The position numbers were made by a program, and so were the translations under genes. Shown here one piece after another: positions 27,156-34,768 of a stretch of 47,454 bases of DNA. Each line of letters begins with the position of its first letter. The first letter of the stretch is position 1. This DNA is from Bryobacterales bacterium (GTDB lineage: Bacteria > Acidobacteriota > Terriglobia > Bryobacterales > Bryobacteraceae), in contig PMTR01000127.1 in assembly GCA_003167255.1 (NCBI GenBank), positions 14,215-61,668 of the forward strand, read 5' to 3'. Under the pieces are notes generated by a model that was not told the origin of the DNA, did not search any database, and worked only from the letters and a program-made list of their open reading frames with translations.

Positions 27156-27919
27156 CAGCCCCTCTGGATTATCCTCGGCGCCGGCCTCAGGTAGCTGGGT
27201 GATTGTCCGCGTCCTGGTCCCCTGCCGCCCGTCGTCACGGTGTTCGGTTGCAGCCAGGTCTGGCCCACCGCGATCGGCGAGCCGTTCTGCAACTCCAGGC
27301 CGTCCAGGTCGGTTCCGGCGTAGACATTCCATCCTGCCGCGTTCGCTGGAGGCGCCACCGGTTGCACCAGCAGTGTGCTCTGCGAAGTGGTGATAGATGA
27401 GGTGACGGCGGGAGCGCCTTCGTCGTTGGTGGAGTTGGTCCAGCTCATGGTCACGTAGTAAGTGTTGTCCGGCAGGCTTCCGGCTGCCGCCACTACGCGT
27501 GGCGCCGCCGCCTGCGGCACGGGCATCCAGGCGATGCCGATACCGGCTGCCGCCAACTGATCGCAGGCTTGCTTGGCCTGCTCGTGAAACTGATCGCGCC
27601 TGGCGGCATACCGGTCGTTCAATTGGCTGGCGAATGCGTCCGCATACACAAGCTCCAGACTGCGAAATGTGTGCCACAACTTCAGCGCTGGCGTCACCAC
27701 CACGCTGCCCAGCGATGGCGGTGCCGCCAGCCAGAACACTTGGTGGACGAAACTCATCCGAGCCAGCAGAGTCGTGAGTTCCAAAGCCAGTTGGTCCTGG
27801 GCCAGCGCCAGCTTCTGCGTCACGTCGATCCCCTCGACGTTCGCCACGTTCAGGAGCTGAGAGTCCTGTGCCGTCAGATCTTCGATGCTCGAGACGGGAC
27901 CGTCTGTGAACAGAGCCAT
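27155..27919 (-). CDS. Head-tail connector region protein with beta-sandwich module
   Basis: A 254-residue protein between the coat region and the tail terminator candidate. The N-terminal 135 residues are helical (LALAQDQLALELTTLLARMSF; FRSLELVYADAFASQLNDRYAARRDQF), as in connector or adaptor proteins. The C-terminal half is a beta module with DNTYYVTMSWTNSTNDEGAP and GWNVYAGTD, a pattern found in several phage tail and fibre proteins and also in the hub gene of this operon. The exact role is unknown; position suggests neck assembly. Confidence 0.55.
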   Translation of the reverse strand: MALFTDGPVSSIEDLTAQDSQLLNVANVEGIDVTQKLALAQDQLALELTTLLARMSFVHQVFWLAAPPSLGSVVVTPALKLWHTFRSLELVYADAFASQLNDRYAARRDQFHEQAKQACDQLAAAGIGIAWMPVPQAAAPRVVAAAGSLPDNTYYVTMSWTNSTNDEGAPAVTSSITTSQSTLLVQPVAPPANAAGWNVYAGTDLDGLELQNGSPIAVGQTWLQPNTVTTGGRGPGRGQSPSYLRPAPRIIQRG

Positions 27920-27928
27920 GTGAGCCGC

Positions 27929-28252
27929 CTATTCCTTTCCGGGCTTGCCGCCCCTGATCCGCTTGAATTCCTCGGTCGTGACCACCGTGACTTGTACCTT
28001 GGCCGCCTCGGCCGCCTCCTGGGCCAGCCGCAGCACCTCCGCCTGTTGCTTGCGGAACTCCCTGGCTTGCTCTTCCGAAGCCTCCTGCGCCGTCCCGTCG
28101 ACCACCATCCGGGCGGCGATCTGGCGCGTCACTTCGGTGAGCACGCCAACCTTGCCGCCATCCCCTGTCTCCCGGCTGACCAGCACCGGATACGGATCCT
28201 TGAAGGCCGCTTCCTTCTCACGAATTTTTTGGTAGTACTGTCTCAGGTCCAT
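27929..28252 (-). CDS. Small charged helical virion-operon protein
   Basis: A 107-residue protein, mostly charged helix (EEFKRIRGGKPGKE at the C-terminus; QAREFRKQQAEVLRLAQEAAEAAKVQ in the middle). It lies directly after the coat protein gene. AAAGGAG sits 7 bases before its ATG. I do not recognise the family. A head accessory or minor connector role would fit the position, but nothing in the sequence proves it. A short heptamer repeat array lies between it and the coat gene. Confidence 0.6.
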   Translation of the reverse strand: MDLRQYYQKIREKEAAFKDPYPVLVSRETGDGGKVGVLTEVTRQIAARMVVDGTAQEASEEQAREFRKQQAEVLRLAQEAAEAAKVQVTVVTTEEFKRIRGGKPGKE

Positions 28253-28266
28253 GCTGTTCTCCTTTT

Positions 28267-28297
28267 GATTCTGGCTCCTAACTTCTAACTTCTAACT
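28267..28297. repeat. Heptanucleotide repeat array in the virion operon
   Basis: Degenerate 7-base units read GATTCTG, GCTCCTA, ACTTCTA, ACTTCTA and a partial ACT on the plus strand. The consensus ACTYCYR is the same as that of the array at 46515-46563. It lies in the 84-base gap between the coat protein gene and the small gene after it. Confidence 0.65.
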
Positions 28298-28336
28298 GGG
28301 GGCGGGACTGTCTTGCCAACCCCGCCCCCCGAGTCA

Positions 28337-29251
28337 CTATGTATTCACCTGCACGCCGGCGGCGTTGCGCAACACGCCGCATCCGTACAGAATGTCGACC
28401 GTGAATTGCTGCGCCAGCGTATTCGGCTGGTAGCTCATCACGACGCGCATTCCGAAATTGCCAAACTCGGCATACTCCGCGATCGCGCCGGTGCCCGGCA
28501 GCGGCTGCGGCAGGCGCCGGATCACCAGACCCAGCGCGTCGCGCGTGAACGCGAGGTTGTGCGTGGTGATGTTGGGGCTCGTGCCCGTCTTCTTGACCAG
28601 TTGCGACCGGAACACGAAGAAGTCCTTGATCTTCCCCACGCTGCCGCCGATCAGCGCCATCAAACCGGCGTCGCCGGCGGTCTGGAATTCGCTGAACCGC
28701 GGAATCTGCCGCCAGGCCGAATAAGCCGCCGCGTCCACCACGATGTATTTCTGTTCCGTGGGCGGAACCTTCGCAAGGAACAGCGCGGTTTCCGCCGCGT
28801 CGATGGTCGGTTCGGTGATGGCCGTGCCCGCCGTACCCACCGCGGCGTTGGCCGTAAAGCCGGCATACAGGTTCAGAAGATCGCTTTCGACCTTCTCGGC
28901 AATCGCGATCACGGCCGGCTGCATGTAAACCTTCAGCAGGTCGGGCACCGCCAGCACTTTGGTCACGTCCGGAATCTGGAATGTTGCCTCAGCGTGCGTG
29001 TTCAGCACGATTTGCGCGTTCCCCAAACTCGGGTTCTGCGCCTGCACCGTTCCGCCCTCCAGGATGTTGTTGGCTTGCATCGCCGGCGCAATCGGCACAT
29101 TGACCGTGTCTCCGGCATTCGCCAGGACCGGCTCGTAATCCCGATTGACCAGGTTCCCCATCACCAGGTTCGACACCAGTGCCGGCAATGCGTCCGCTGC
29201 TACCAGCTTCACAATCGCGCTGGCCACGTTGTTTGATGTAATTGCTCCCAT
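28337..29251 (-). CDS. Major capsid protein, P22 coat-like
   Basis: A 304-residue HK97-fold coat protein, most like the P22 coat (gp5) type. The N-terminal portion LVSNLVMGNLVNRDYEPVLANAGDTVNVPIAP matches the family pattern of an N-arm followed by a GDTVxV strand. The middle has DAAETALFLAKVPPTEQKYIVVDAAAY, a typical A-domain region, and the end FGMRVVMSYQPNTLAQQFTVDILYG is the conserved spine/P-domain strand. It lacks a cleavable prohead protease partner; instead a scaffold gene precedes it. AAGGAG lies before the ATG. It is shorter than P22 gp5 (430), lacking most of an insertion domain. Confidence 0.8.
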   Translation of the reverse strand: MGAITSNNVASAIVKLVAADALPALVSNLVMGNLVNRDYEPVLANAGDTVNVPIAPAMQANNILEGGTVQAQNPSLGNAQIVLNTHAEATFQIPDVTKVLAVPDLLKVYMQPAVIAIAEKVESDLLNLYAGFTANAAVGTAGTAITEPTIDAAETALFLAKVPPTEQKYIVVDAAAYSAWRQIPRFSEFQTAGDAGLMALIGGSVGKIKDFFVFRSQLVKKTGTSPNITTHNLAFTRDALGLVIRRLPQPLPGTGAIAEYAEFGNFGMRVVMSYQPNTLAQQFTVDILYGCGVLRNAAGVQVNT

Positions 29252-29297
29252 TCTTTCTCCTTATTGACTGTTTTTGCCGGCCAGTTTGCCGGTACTG

Positions 29298-29849
29298 CTA
29301 CATGCCCCGGAGGGACTGTGATGCAACCCGCACGATCTCCTCACGTACCCGCTGCATCTGTTCCGCGCTCATACCTGGGCGGATTTGGTCGATACTCACT
29401 GCTTCTCTGCCCACCACCGGGGCCTTCAGGGTTGCCGTCATCCCGGTTCCCCCCGCAATCCGAGCCGGCAGAAACTCCGGATTCTCGTTGACGAAATTGG
29501 TGAGGTATTCCTTGACCGGTATTTCGCCGCTCTCGGCCCGCGCCACCAGGCGTCCGTCTTCGGTACGCACGATGCCGTCCTGTACCGCTTTGAACGCCAG
29601 ATCGATCTTCGCCACGCCGAGGCGTTGCAGTTCGGCTCTGACGGTCGAGCCGCGTTCCGCCTCTTCCGCCGCCTGCCGGCTGCGTTTGTTCTCCGCCACC
29701 AGCTCATTCATCCGGCGTTCCAACTGTTCCCGCCGCTTGCGCTCTTCCAGCAGCTCCGCCTTGTAAGCCGGCTCGCTCTTGCTCTTTTCGTCTTTGACGA
29801 ATTCTTGAACCGCTTGGCGCACGATCGCTTGAATATCCGTTCCTTCCAT
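29298..29849 (-). CDS. Scaffolding protein
   Basis: A 183-residue, highly charged helical protein between portal and coat genes, the classic scaffold position. The region of residues 25-70 is a coiled coil (KAELLEERKRREQLERRMNE then LVAENKRSRQAAEEAER). The C-terminus has VREEIVRVASQSLRGM, short and basic, as in P22-type scaffolds that contact the coat protein. AAGGAG lies 5-6 bases before the ATG at 29849, which fixes the start. No protease domain is visible, so assembly is likely scaffold-directed without maturation cleavage. Confidence 0.75.
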   Translation of the reverse strand: MEGTDIQAIVRQAVQEFVKDEKSKSEPAYKAELLEERKRREQLERRMNELVAENKRSRQAAEEAERGSTVRAELQRLGVAKIDLAFKAVQDGIVRTEDGRLVARAESGEIPVKEYLTNFVNENPEFLPARIAGGTGMTATLKAPVVGREAVSIDQIRPGMSAEQMQRVREEIVRVASQSLRGM

Positions 29850-29857
29850 AGGTCTCC

Positions 29858-31222
29858 TTATTGCTGTTCGATCTCCTCGGCGACCCGGTTTTTGATCTCC
29901 TGTCGCGCATCGCTGAGGTACTTGAGGGCCAGTTTCTTGAAGACCTGCTTTTTCAGCGTCTCCGACCCGATTCCCAATTCCAGCAGCTTCTTGGCATCGT
30001 CGAGCTCTGTGCCGAGATCGTTGATGTCGAACTCGTCCATGCCCGCGACGTCGATCGTGACGCCGTCCTGCCGCGCGGCCGCCACGGCCCACAGAATCTG
30101 CCGCAAGGTCTCCTTAACCGCGTCTCCGTAGGCGCGCAGCACTTCCTCGGTAGTGCTGAATTCCATCTGCTTGCTCAGCGCGGACTGGCGCGCGTTGCCG
30201 CCGTCGCCGGCCTGGCTCATCAGATAGCAGACGCGATAGATTTCGTCTTTCAACTGCTCCAGGTTGTCCGCCGCGATCTGATAAACCTTGCCCTCCGGCT
30301 CGGTCCATCCGAAGCGGTCGTTCGGCCCCATCTGGATGTAATAGGATTCGCCCACAATCTGGTTCCACTCCCGGTCGGAGTAGATCACGGGGGTGGCGAA
30401 CAGCCCCATGGTGAGCGCCCATGCCAGCGCGTTCGACTTATTAAAGTGCTCTAACTGCAGCAGCGCTGACTTATTCATCAGCCACAGGCCTTCCGTCACT
30501 TTCACCTGGAAAACCGGCACGCGGTGGAGCGAAGCCAGAGCGTGGGGCCCTTGGTCGATCAGTTCGATCGGGCTCTTCTCGCCGGCCTGGCGGAAGATCC
30601 GGAAGTTCTCGCGGTCGTAGTAAATCCACCGCGTCTCGCTCTCCCACCGGGCGTCCGTCACCCGCGATTGCTGGAGGCACGATGTCCGAATGACAATCCA
30701 TTCCAGTCCGCCTGTCTGGTTGAAGTTCCAGTTGATGACTTCGTCCGGGCCGTAATCCACCAGGTAGGCCCGCGACTGTCCGGAGGCGTCCTCTTCGGCG
30801 CGGGACCGCGCGGCGCCCGCCGTCTTCGGGAAGTCCACTACTATGTAACTGGACCCGCAGACCGCCATCTGGACGAACCTTTGCCGGAAGAATTCGGGCA
30901 GGCTGGTTCCTTTTAGGTCGCAGTCGTCGTACAGCAGGCTGTAGAAGTCTTTGGCCGCCGCATCGTTGCCCTCGAACATAAGGACTGGTTCGCGGTGCAT
31001 CAGCGTGGCCGCGTACCAATCGATGATCGAGCCAATGTAATTCTGGTAGAAGACGCGGCTCAGCCGCTCCTGGTAGATTGGACCGGGCTCCTTGTGGCGG
31101 CGCATCAGGTAGTCGAAGGCGCTCAAGCGAAACTGCTCGCCGCCTGCATAGAGGTCCTTGTACTGTTTCCACATCCCCTTGCGGGCGATGTATTCAGGAT
31201 GTTCCCGGTTGATGTTTTCCAT
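29858..31222 (-). CDS. Portal protein (DUF4055-like)
   Basis: A 454-residue portal protein that would form the dodecameric DNA entry ring at one capsid vertex. The N-terminal part (RKGMWKQYKDLYAGGEQFR, SRVFYQNYIGSIIDWYAATL) is the start of DUF4055-type portals. The core includes WIYYDRENFRIFRQ and a helical region LLQLEHFNKSNALAWALTMG, and the C-terminal wing/stem has EFSTTEEVLRAYGDAVKETLRQI. It lies between large terminase and scaffold, as expected. The stop of the terminase gene (TAG) lies two bases before the ATG, so translation is coupled. Confidence 0.82.
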   Translation of the reverse strand: MENINREHPEYIARKGMWKQYKDLYAGGEQFRLSAFDYLMRRHKEPGPIYQERLSRVFYQNYIGSIIDWYAATLMHREPVLMFEGNDAAAKDFYSLLYDDCDLKGTSLPEFFRQRFVQMAVCGSSYIVVDFPKTAGAARSRAEEDASGQSRAYLVDYGPDEVINWNFNQTGGLEWIVIRTSCLQQSRVTDARWESETRWIYYDRENFRIFRQAGEKSPIELIDQGPHALASLHRVPVFQVKVTEGLWLMNKSALLQLEHFNKSNALAWALTMGLFATPVIYSDREWNQIVGESYYIQMGPNDRFGWTEPEGKVYQIAADNLEQLKDEIYRVCYLMSQAGDGGNARQSALSKQMEFSTTEEVLRAYGDAVKETLRQILWAVAAARQDGVTIDVAGMDEFDINDLGTELDDAKKLLELGIGSETLKKQVFKKLALKYLSDARQEIKNRVAEEIEQQ

Positions 31223-31224
31223 GG

Positions 31225-32529
31225 CTAAAAAATTCGATTCTGCTTCTCACCGATCGTGGGCCCGATCATGCACTCCTGCCACAGCACGTATCCCAGGGCA
31301 TCGGAGGAATGCGTTCGCATGCGGTCCCGCTCTTTGTCCACATGGGTGGAATCAGTCTTGTAAGAAACCTGCTCAAAATCCTGGATGAGTTCCTTGCACT
31401 TCGGGTCCACCAGTAAAGTAGTGTTGCCGGAGGCGGACTTTAGCCTGGCGTTGGTCAGATTGATGCGGTCGCGAACACCCGGGTTCGAGGGAGGTACCTT
31501 GTAGTTCACGTTGGTCATGCCCTTTTCCTTGAATCCATCGCGGACCATCTGGTAGTCGGTAACGCCCGACGTCTTTAGGTTTTGGCCCGAAGCATCCCCG
31601 TACACCGTCACGCCCAGTGCATGCGTGGGGTACCGTGCGGTGAACGCCTCCACCGCCTCCGGTGTAGTCGCGTGCCGAAGCACGATTTCATCCAACACCC
31701 GGAATATTCCGCCGTTGTACTGCGCGACGATCGAAGTCATCGGGTCCACGTTGAAGTCCAGCGCCCACAGCAGCGGCACGTTCAGATCGACTGCCAGAGG
31801 CTGCACGTGCACCTTACGGTCGAACGCGCCGTACACCCGGCTGCCATCCAGGCTCAGGTAGTCGCCCAGAGCTTCCTGGGCGAAGAATCGCTCGTCGTAG
31901 ATGTCTTTCAGCCGCTCATAATAGTCCGGCACCTGCGCCAGCAGATGTTTGTTCTCGTTCGGCTGGGCCAGGATGGCGACGTAGTTGGCCACCTTCGTGT
32001 GGTCGATGAACCGCCGGTAAACCCAGTCGTAGCCTTTCGGGGTCCAGGCGGCAAAGCCGCAGAGCCGCTGCGCCTTGGGGTCCCGTAGCCGGGCTAACAT
32101 TCGCTCCCACGCTTCCTCGGCCGTGTAAGTCAGCTCGTCCAGGCCGAACCATGCCAGGTTCGATCCCCGCAGCCTTTCGTAGTCCTCCATCGAGCGAAAC
32201 AGGATCTTGGATTTGCTGTCTTTCAGGATCAGCGTGTTTTCGCTCTTGTTATGCTCGAATGGGATCTCGTTTTCGTCCAGGATCTCGAACAGCGCGGACT
32301 GCGTGGCATCGCGTAACATCGAATAAGTGGGAGCGCCCAGTAACCCCGTGCGCCCCGGATTCTGATATGACAGCCGGATGGCCTCCTGGCAGACCGCCTG
32401 GCTCTTGCCGCTTCCCACCGGTCCGGAAAACCCCTTGAACCGCGCTCCACATTCGTGAAACAACTTCTGCGAGGGCAGCGGATCGTACTCTATCTCTCTT
32501 CTTGTAATACTGTGTTGGGTCCGACCCAT
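31225..32529 (-). CDS. Large terminase subunit
   Basis: A 434-residue packaging motor and nuclease. The ATPase has Walker A GPVGSGKS (residues 36-43), Walker B WFGLDE (D131, E132 catalytic) and a coupling motif AAWTPKG. The nuclease domain has the RNase H-like acidic set: D258 in LDFNVDP, D312 in VYGDASG and D410 in HSSDALGY. All key residues are present, so the enzyme looks able to pump and cut DNA. The ATG at 32529 has GGAGG 10 bases upstream and lies inside the preceding small gene. Length is normal for the family. Confidence 0.93.
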   Translation of the reverse strand: MGRTQHSITRREIEYDPLPSQKLFHECGARFKGFSGPVGSGKSQAVCQEAIRLSYQNPGRTGLLGAPTYSMLRDATQSALFEILDENEIPFEHNKSENTLILKDSKSKILFRSMEDYERLRGSNLAWFGLDELTYTAEEAWERMLARLRDPKAQRLCGFAAWTPKGYDWVYRRFIDHTKVANYVAILAQPNENKHLLAQVPDYYERLKDIYDERFFAQEALGDYLSLDGSRVYGAFDRKVHVQPLAVDLNVPLLWALDFNVDPMTSIVAQYNGGIFRVLDEIVLRHATTPEAVEAFTARYPTHALGVTVYGDASGQNLKTSGVTDYQMVRDGFKEKGMTNVNYKVPPSNPGVRDRINLTNARLKSASGNTTLLVDPKCKELIQDFEQVSYKTDSTHVDKERDRMRTHSSDALGYVLWQECMIGPTIGEKQNRIF

Positions 32530-32762
32530 GTGACTTGTACCTCCGTATCCTGTAGTTCGTCTTCTAAGTCTTTTTCAAGTTGGAGAAGTTTGAGGTATTC
32601 CGCGATAGTTGGCTTAAAGTCCACGTCCTGTAGTTTCTGGTCATAGCTGGCGATCGCCTTGTCGAGCAGTTCCTGTACCCTCACGTGCTCTCGAATGGCG
32701 TCCCAATTGCTGCATTGTTTGCAGTCTGGTTTTCGGTCTGTCTTGGATTCGGTCTTGCTCAT
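32490..32762 (-). CDS. Small protein at the small-terminase position
   Basis: A 90-residue protein, the first gene of the operon. It has a Cys pair (DCKQCSNWD) near residue 15 and then a mainly helical, acidic region (EYLKLLQLEKDLEDELQDT). It overlaps the large terminase by 40 bases. Small terminases are usually 100-180 residues with a helix-turn-helix; none is clear here, so it is either a divergent small terminase or an unrelated leader protein. The ATG at 32762 was chosen over the upstream frame because of the usual SD-free operon start and the hairpin that precedes it. Confidence 0.5.
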   Translation of the reverse strand: MSKTESKTDRKPDCKQCSNWDAIREHVRVQELLDKAIASYDQKLQDVDFKPTIAEYLKLLQLEKDLEDELQDTEVQVTWVGPNTVLQEER

Positions 32763-32783
32763 AAAGAGTCCGTAAAATGCAAA

Positions 32784-32810
32784 CGGCCTCGCGTTGTTTG
32801 CGCGAGGCCG
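32784..32810. terminator. Perfect 10-bp hairpin in the virion operon leader
   Basis: CGGCCTCGCG (32784-32793) and CGCGAGGCCG (32801-32810) pair perfectly around a 7-base loop. On the minus strand it is followed by TTTGCATTTT, so it could act as an attenuator or terminator 21 bases before the first gene of the virion operon. On the plus strand no T-run follows. I see no convincing sigma70 promoter in the remaining bases up to 32905. Confidence 0.6.
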
Positions 32811-32905
32811 CATAATTCTTTACCCGATTTGAGAGTAGCATCCGCCCCGAACCATCGAGGCTAAGTCAAACTGCTAAGTATTTGAAAACAAACCGAAGAT
32901 AGTGA

Positions 32906-34768
32906 TTAAAAATTTGTGAACAGGTATTTGCCGCCCGATTCTTTTACCGGAAAGAGCCGATTTCCCGCCAGTTTGCTGAGGCGCGTCACTTGCGGAGCTT
33001 CCGCAACCAGGTAATAGCGGGCAGGGGAGGCCCAGAGCCGTGCGAAATCACTGTCGGCGATGAAGACATCCTGCGGCGCATCCGGAGCGTAAGAGCCGTA
33101 AACCAGGTTGTTGACGCGTCCGTTGAGCAACAGCGCGCGGCGATTGGTGTAAAAGAAAACGGAAGAGAATGTGTAATACTGATCGTCCACAATCAACTTG
33201 CCGGGAGGCGCATCCAGCAGCGCCTGGGCCAGCGGGCGGGACCCCATATAGGGATCGAATACCACCAGCGCGATGCGCGCCGCGTGAAAGAACAGAACCA
33301 TCATCGCGGTGAGTGCCACCACCGGCACCACGCCGCGCCGCGCGCCGCGCCACGCGCCGATGGCCCCGATGCTGAACGCAATCCCCGCCACCGCAAGCGG
33401 CAGCCGCAGATAAGCGAAGGCGCGCAGAGTGAGGTCTGCCATGTGGCCCAACGAGAGCGTATAGAGTTCCGGATTCTGGTTGAGCGCCACCGCGATATCG
33501 CCCGGCGCTGGCATGCCGCGCACCATCCAGAGAATCGCGCCGATGACGATTGCAGCCAGCGCCGCCACCGCCGCAATCACGCGCGTGCCGTAGCGCAGCC
33601 AGGGGTGGCCCCGGTCGATCGCCCAGCCGAGCAGCAGCGCCAGGGCCGGGTAACACGGCATCGAATAGTATTCCTGCGTGGTGGAGAGCGTGAAGAAGAC
33701 CAGAATGAAACCGGCCCAGCATAGGATCAGCAACCGCGTGCGGGATGCGCGCGTCTGCGCCGCCTCAGCGGCGCTGCGCCGCCACGCGCACGCCGGTAGA
33801 TAGACGCTCCACGGGAACAGCCAGAGTAGGTGAAACAGCCAGAAGTAGAGCCGCGGCACCGTGTTGTAATCGCGCGGGTACCGCAGGTTCAGGAACCGCA
33901 GCACGTGCTCGTTGATGAAATAGAACCAGAAAAAGCCGTGGTAAGAGCCCCGCTCGCTGTGCATCGTGAAATCGAAATACGGCGGATTCCGAATCGTGGC
34001 CAGCACGTGCCACGGCGCGGCGACCAGCAGGAAGAGAAGAATTCCCCAAAACAGTCGCAATCGCGTCCAGGTCTCGCGCCGCAGCAACTGACGGCTGAAG
34101 CCCAGGTATAGCAGACCGCCCGCGATCGGGAAGAGAGCGGCGATCAGCCCCTTCAGGAGGAGTCCAACCGCCATCGAAGCCCACATCAGCATGGCCCAGC
34201 GCGCCGGGTGCGGCTCATCTTTGTCGAGCGCGCGCAGCAGGCTCCACATCGCCAGCGTGACGGTCAGCGTAAGGCTGGCATCCGGCAGCAGGATACGCGT
34301 AAACAGAAACAGTCCGACGCAAGTGGCCATCACCAGGCCGGCCAGCAGTCCCGCGCGCCGCCCGAATGCCCAGGCGCCGAAGCGCGCCGTAATCCAACAC
34401 AACGCCACCACCGACAACGCCACCGGAATCCGCGCCGCCCAATCGTACGGCCCGAAGACCAGGAACGAAACCGCGATCATCCAGTACTTGAGGGGCGACT
34501 TTTCAAGATACGCAACGCCATCCAGGCGCGCCGTCGTCCAGTCGCCCGATTGCACCATGTTGCGGGCAATCTGCGCCTGCACGGAGTCTACGTCGTCCAT
34601 CAAAGCGGGCGGACTGAGGATGCAACCCACGAAAACCAGGACTGCGATTGCTATGACGATTACTTGATAGCCACCAGCCGCGCGGGCCCTGCCTGTGCCC
34701 TTCTCGCCATTGGCTGGGCTTGGACGTTCCACCGCTTCATCCAAAGGAAAAGAGTCAGCAGGCCCCAT
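32906..34768 (-). CDS. GT39/ArnT-like dolichyl- or undecaprenyl-phosphate sugar transferase
   Basis: A 620-residue membrane glycosyltransferase of the ArnT/PMT group. After the first helix (VIVIAIAVLVFVGCILS) comes the catalytic acidic pair in MDDVDSVQAQIARNM, then YLEKSPLKYW, a hallmark of the family. About 12 membrane helices and a C-terminal periplasmic domain (QDVFIADSDFARLWASP) follow. These enzymes transfer a sugar from polyprenyl phosphate to lipid A, a protein or another glycan. I use the ATG at 34768 because it leaves the first helix intact; this makes it overlap the asparagine synthase-like gene by 109 bases. It would act with its neighbours in surface glycan assembly. Confidence 0.85.
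   Translation of the reverse strand: MGPADSFPLDEAVERPSPANGEKGTGRARAAGGYQVIVIAIAVLVFVGCILSPPALMDDVDSVQAQIARNMVQSGDWTTARLDGVAYLEKSPLKYWMIAVSFLVFGPYDWAARIPVALSVVALCWITARFGAWAFGRRAGLLAGLVMATCVGLFLFTRILLPDASLTLTVTLAMWSLLRALDKDEPHPARWAMLMWASMAVGLLLKGLIAALFPIAGGLLYLGFSRQLLRRETWTRLRLFWGILLFLLVAAPWHVLATIRNPPYFDFTMHSERGSYHGFFWFYFINEHVLRFLNLRYPRDYNTVPRLYFWLFHLLWLFPWSVYLPACAWRRSAAEAAQTRASRTRLLILCWAGFILVFFTLSTTQEYYSMPCYPALALLLGWAIDRGHPWLRYGTRVIAAVAALAAIVIGAILWMVRGMPAPGDIAVALNQNPELYTLSLGHMADLTLRAFAYLRLPLAVAGIAFSIGAIGAWRGARRGVVPVVALTAMMVLFFHAARIALVVFDPYMGSRPLAQALLDAPPGKLIVDDQYYTFSSVFFYTNRRALLLNGRVNNLVYGSYAPDAPQDVFIADSDFARLWASPARYYLVAEAPQVTRLSKLAGNRLFPVKESGGKYLFTNF

Larger units (their letters stand above)
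16297..32810 (-). mobile_element. Compact virion morphogenesis operon (defective prophage or GTA-like)
   Basis: All genes from 32762 down to 16297 run on the minus strand with short gaps or overlaps. They follow the usual head-then-tail order: terminase, portal, scaffold, coat, connectors, tail terminator, tube, chaperones, tape measure, distal tail, hub, fibre. I see no integrase, excisionase, repressor, replication, holin or endolysin gene, no tRNA and no flanking direct repeat. The size, the gene order and the lack of other phage modules resemble gene transfer agents, but a decayed prophage is an equal alternative. A frameshift in the hub gene argues for decay unless it is a sequencing error. 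Composition and codon use look like the neighbours, suggesting long residence. Confidence 0.8.

Noticed and set aside
16297-32810. Contractile tail or tailocin
   Set aside because: Segments of the terminal protein resemble tail-sheath beta motifs, but there is no sheath, baseplate wedge or spike gene, and head and packaging genes are present.
16290-32905. Attachment-site repeats at the operon ends
   Set aside because: By eye I found no direct repeat of useful length shared by the two ends and no tRNA gene nearby.
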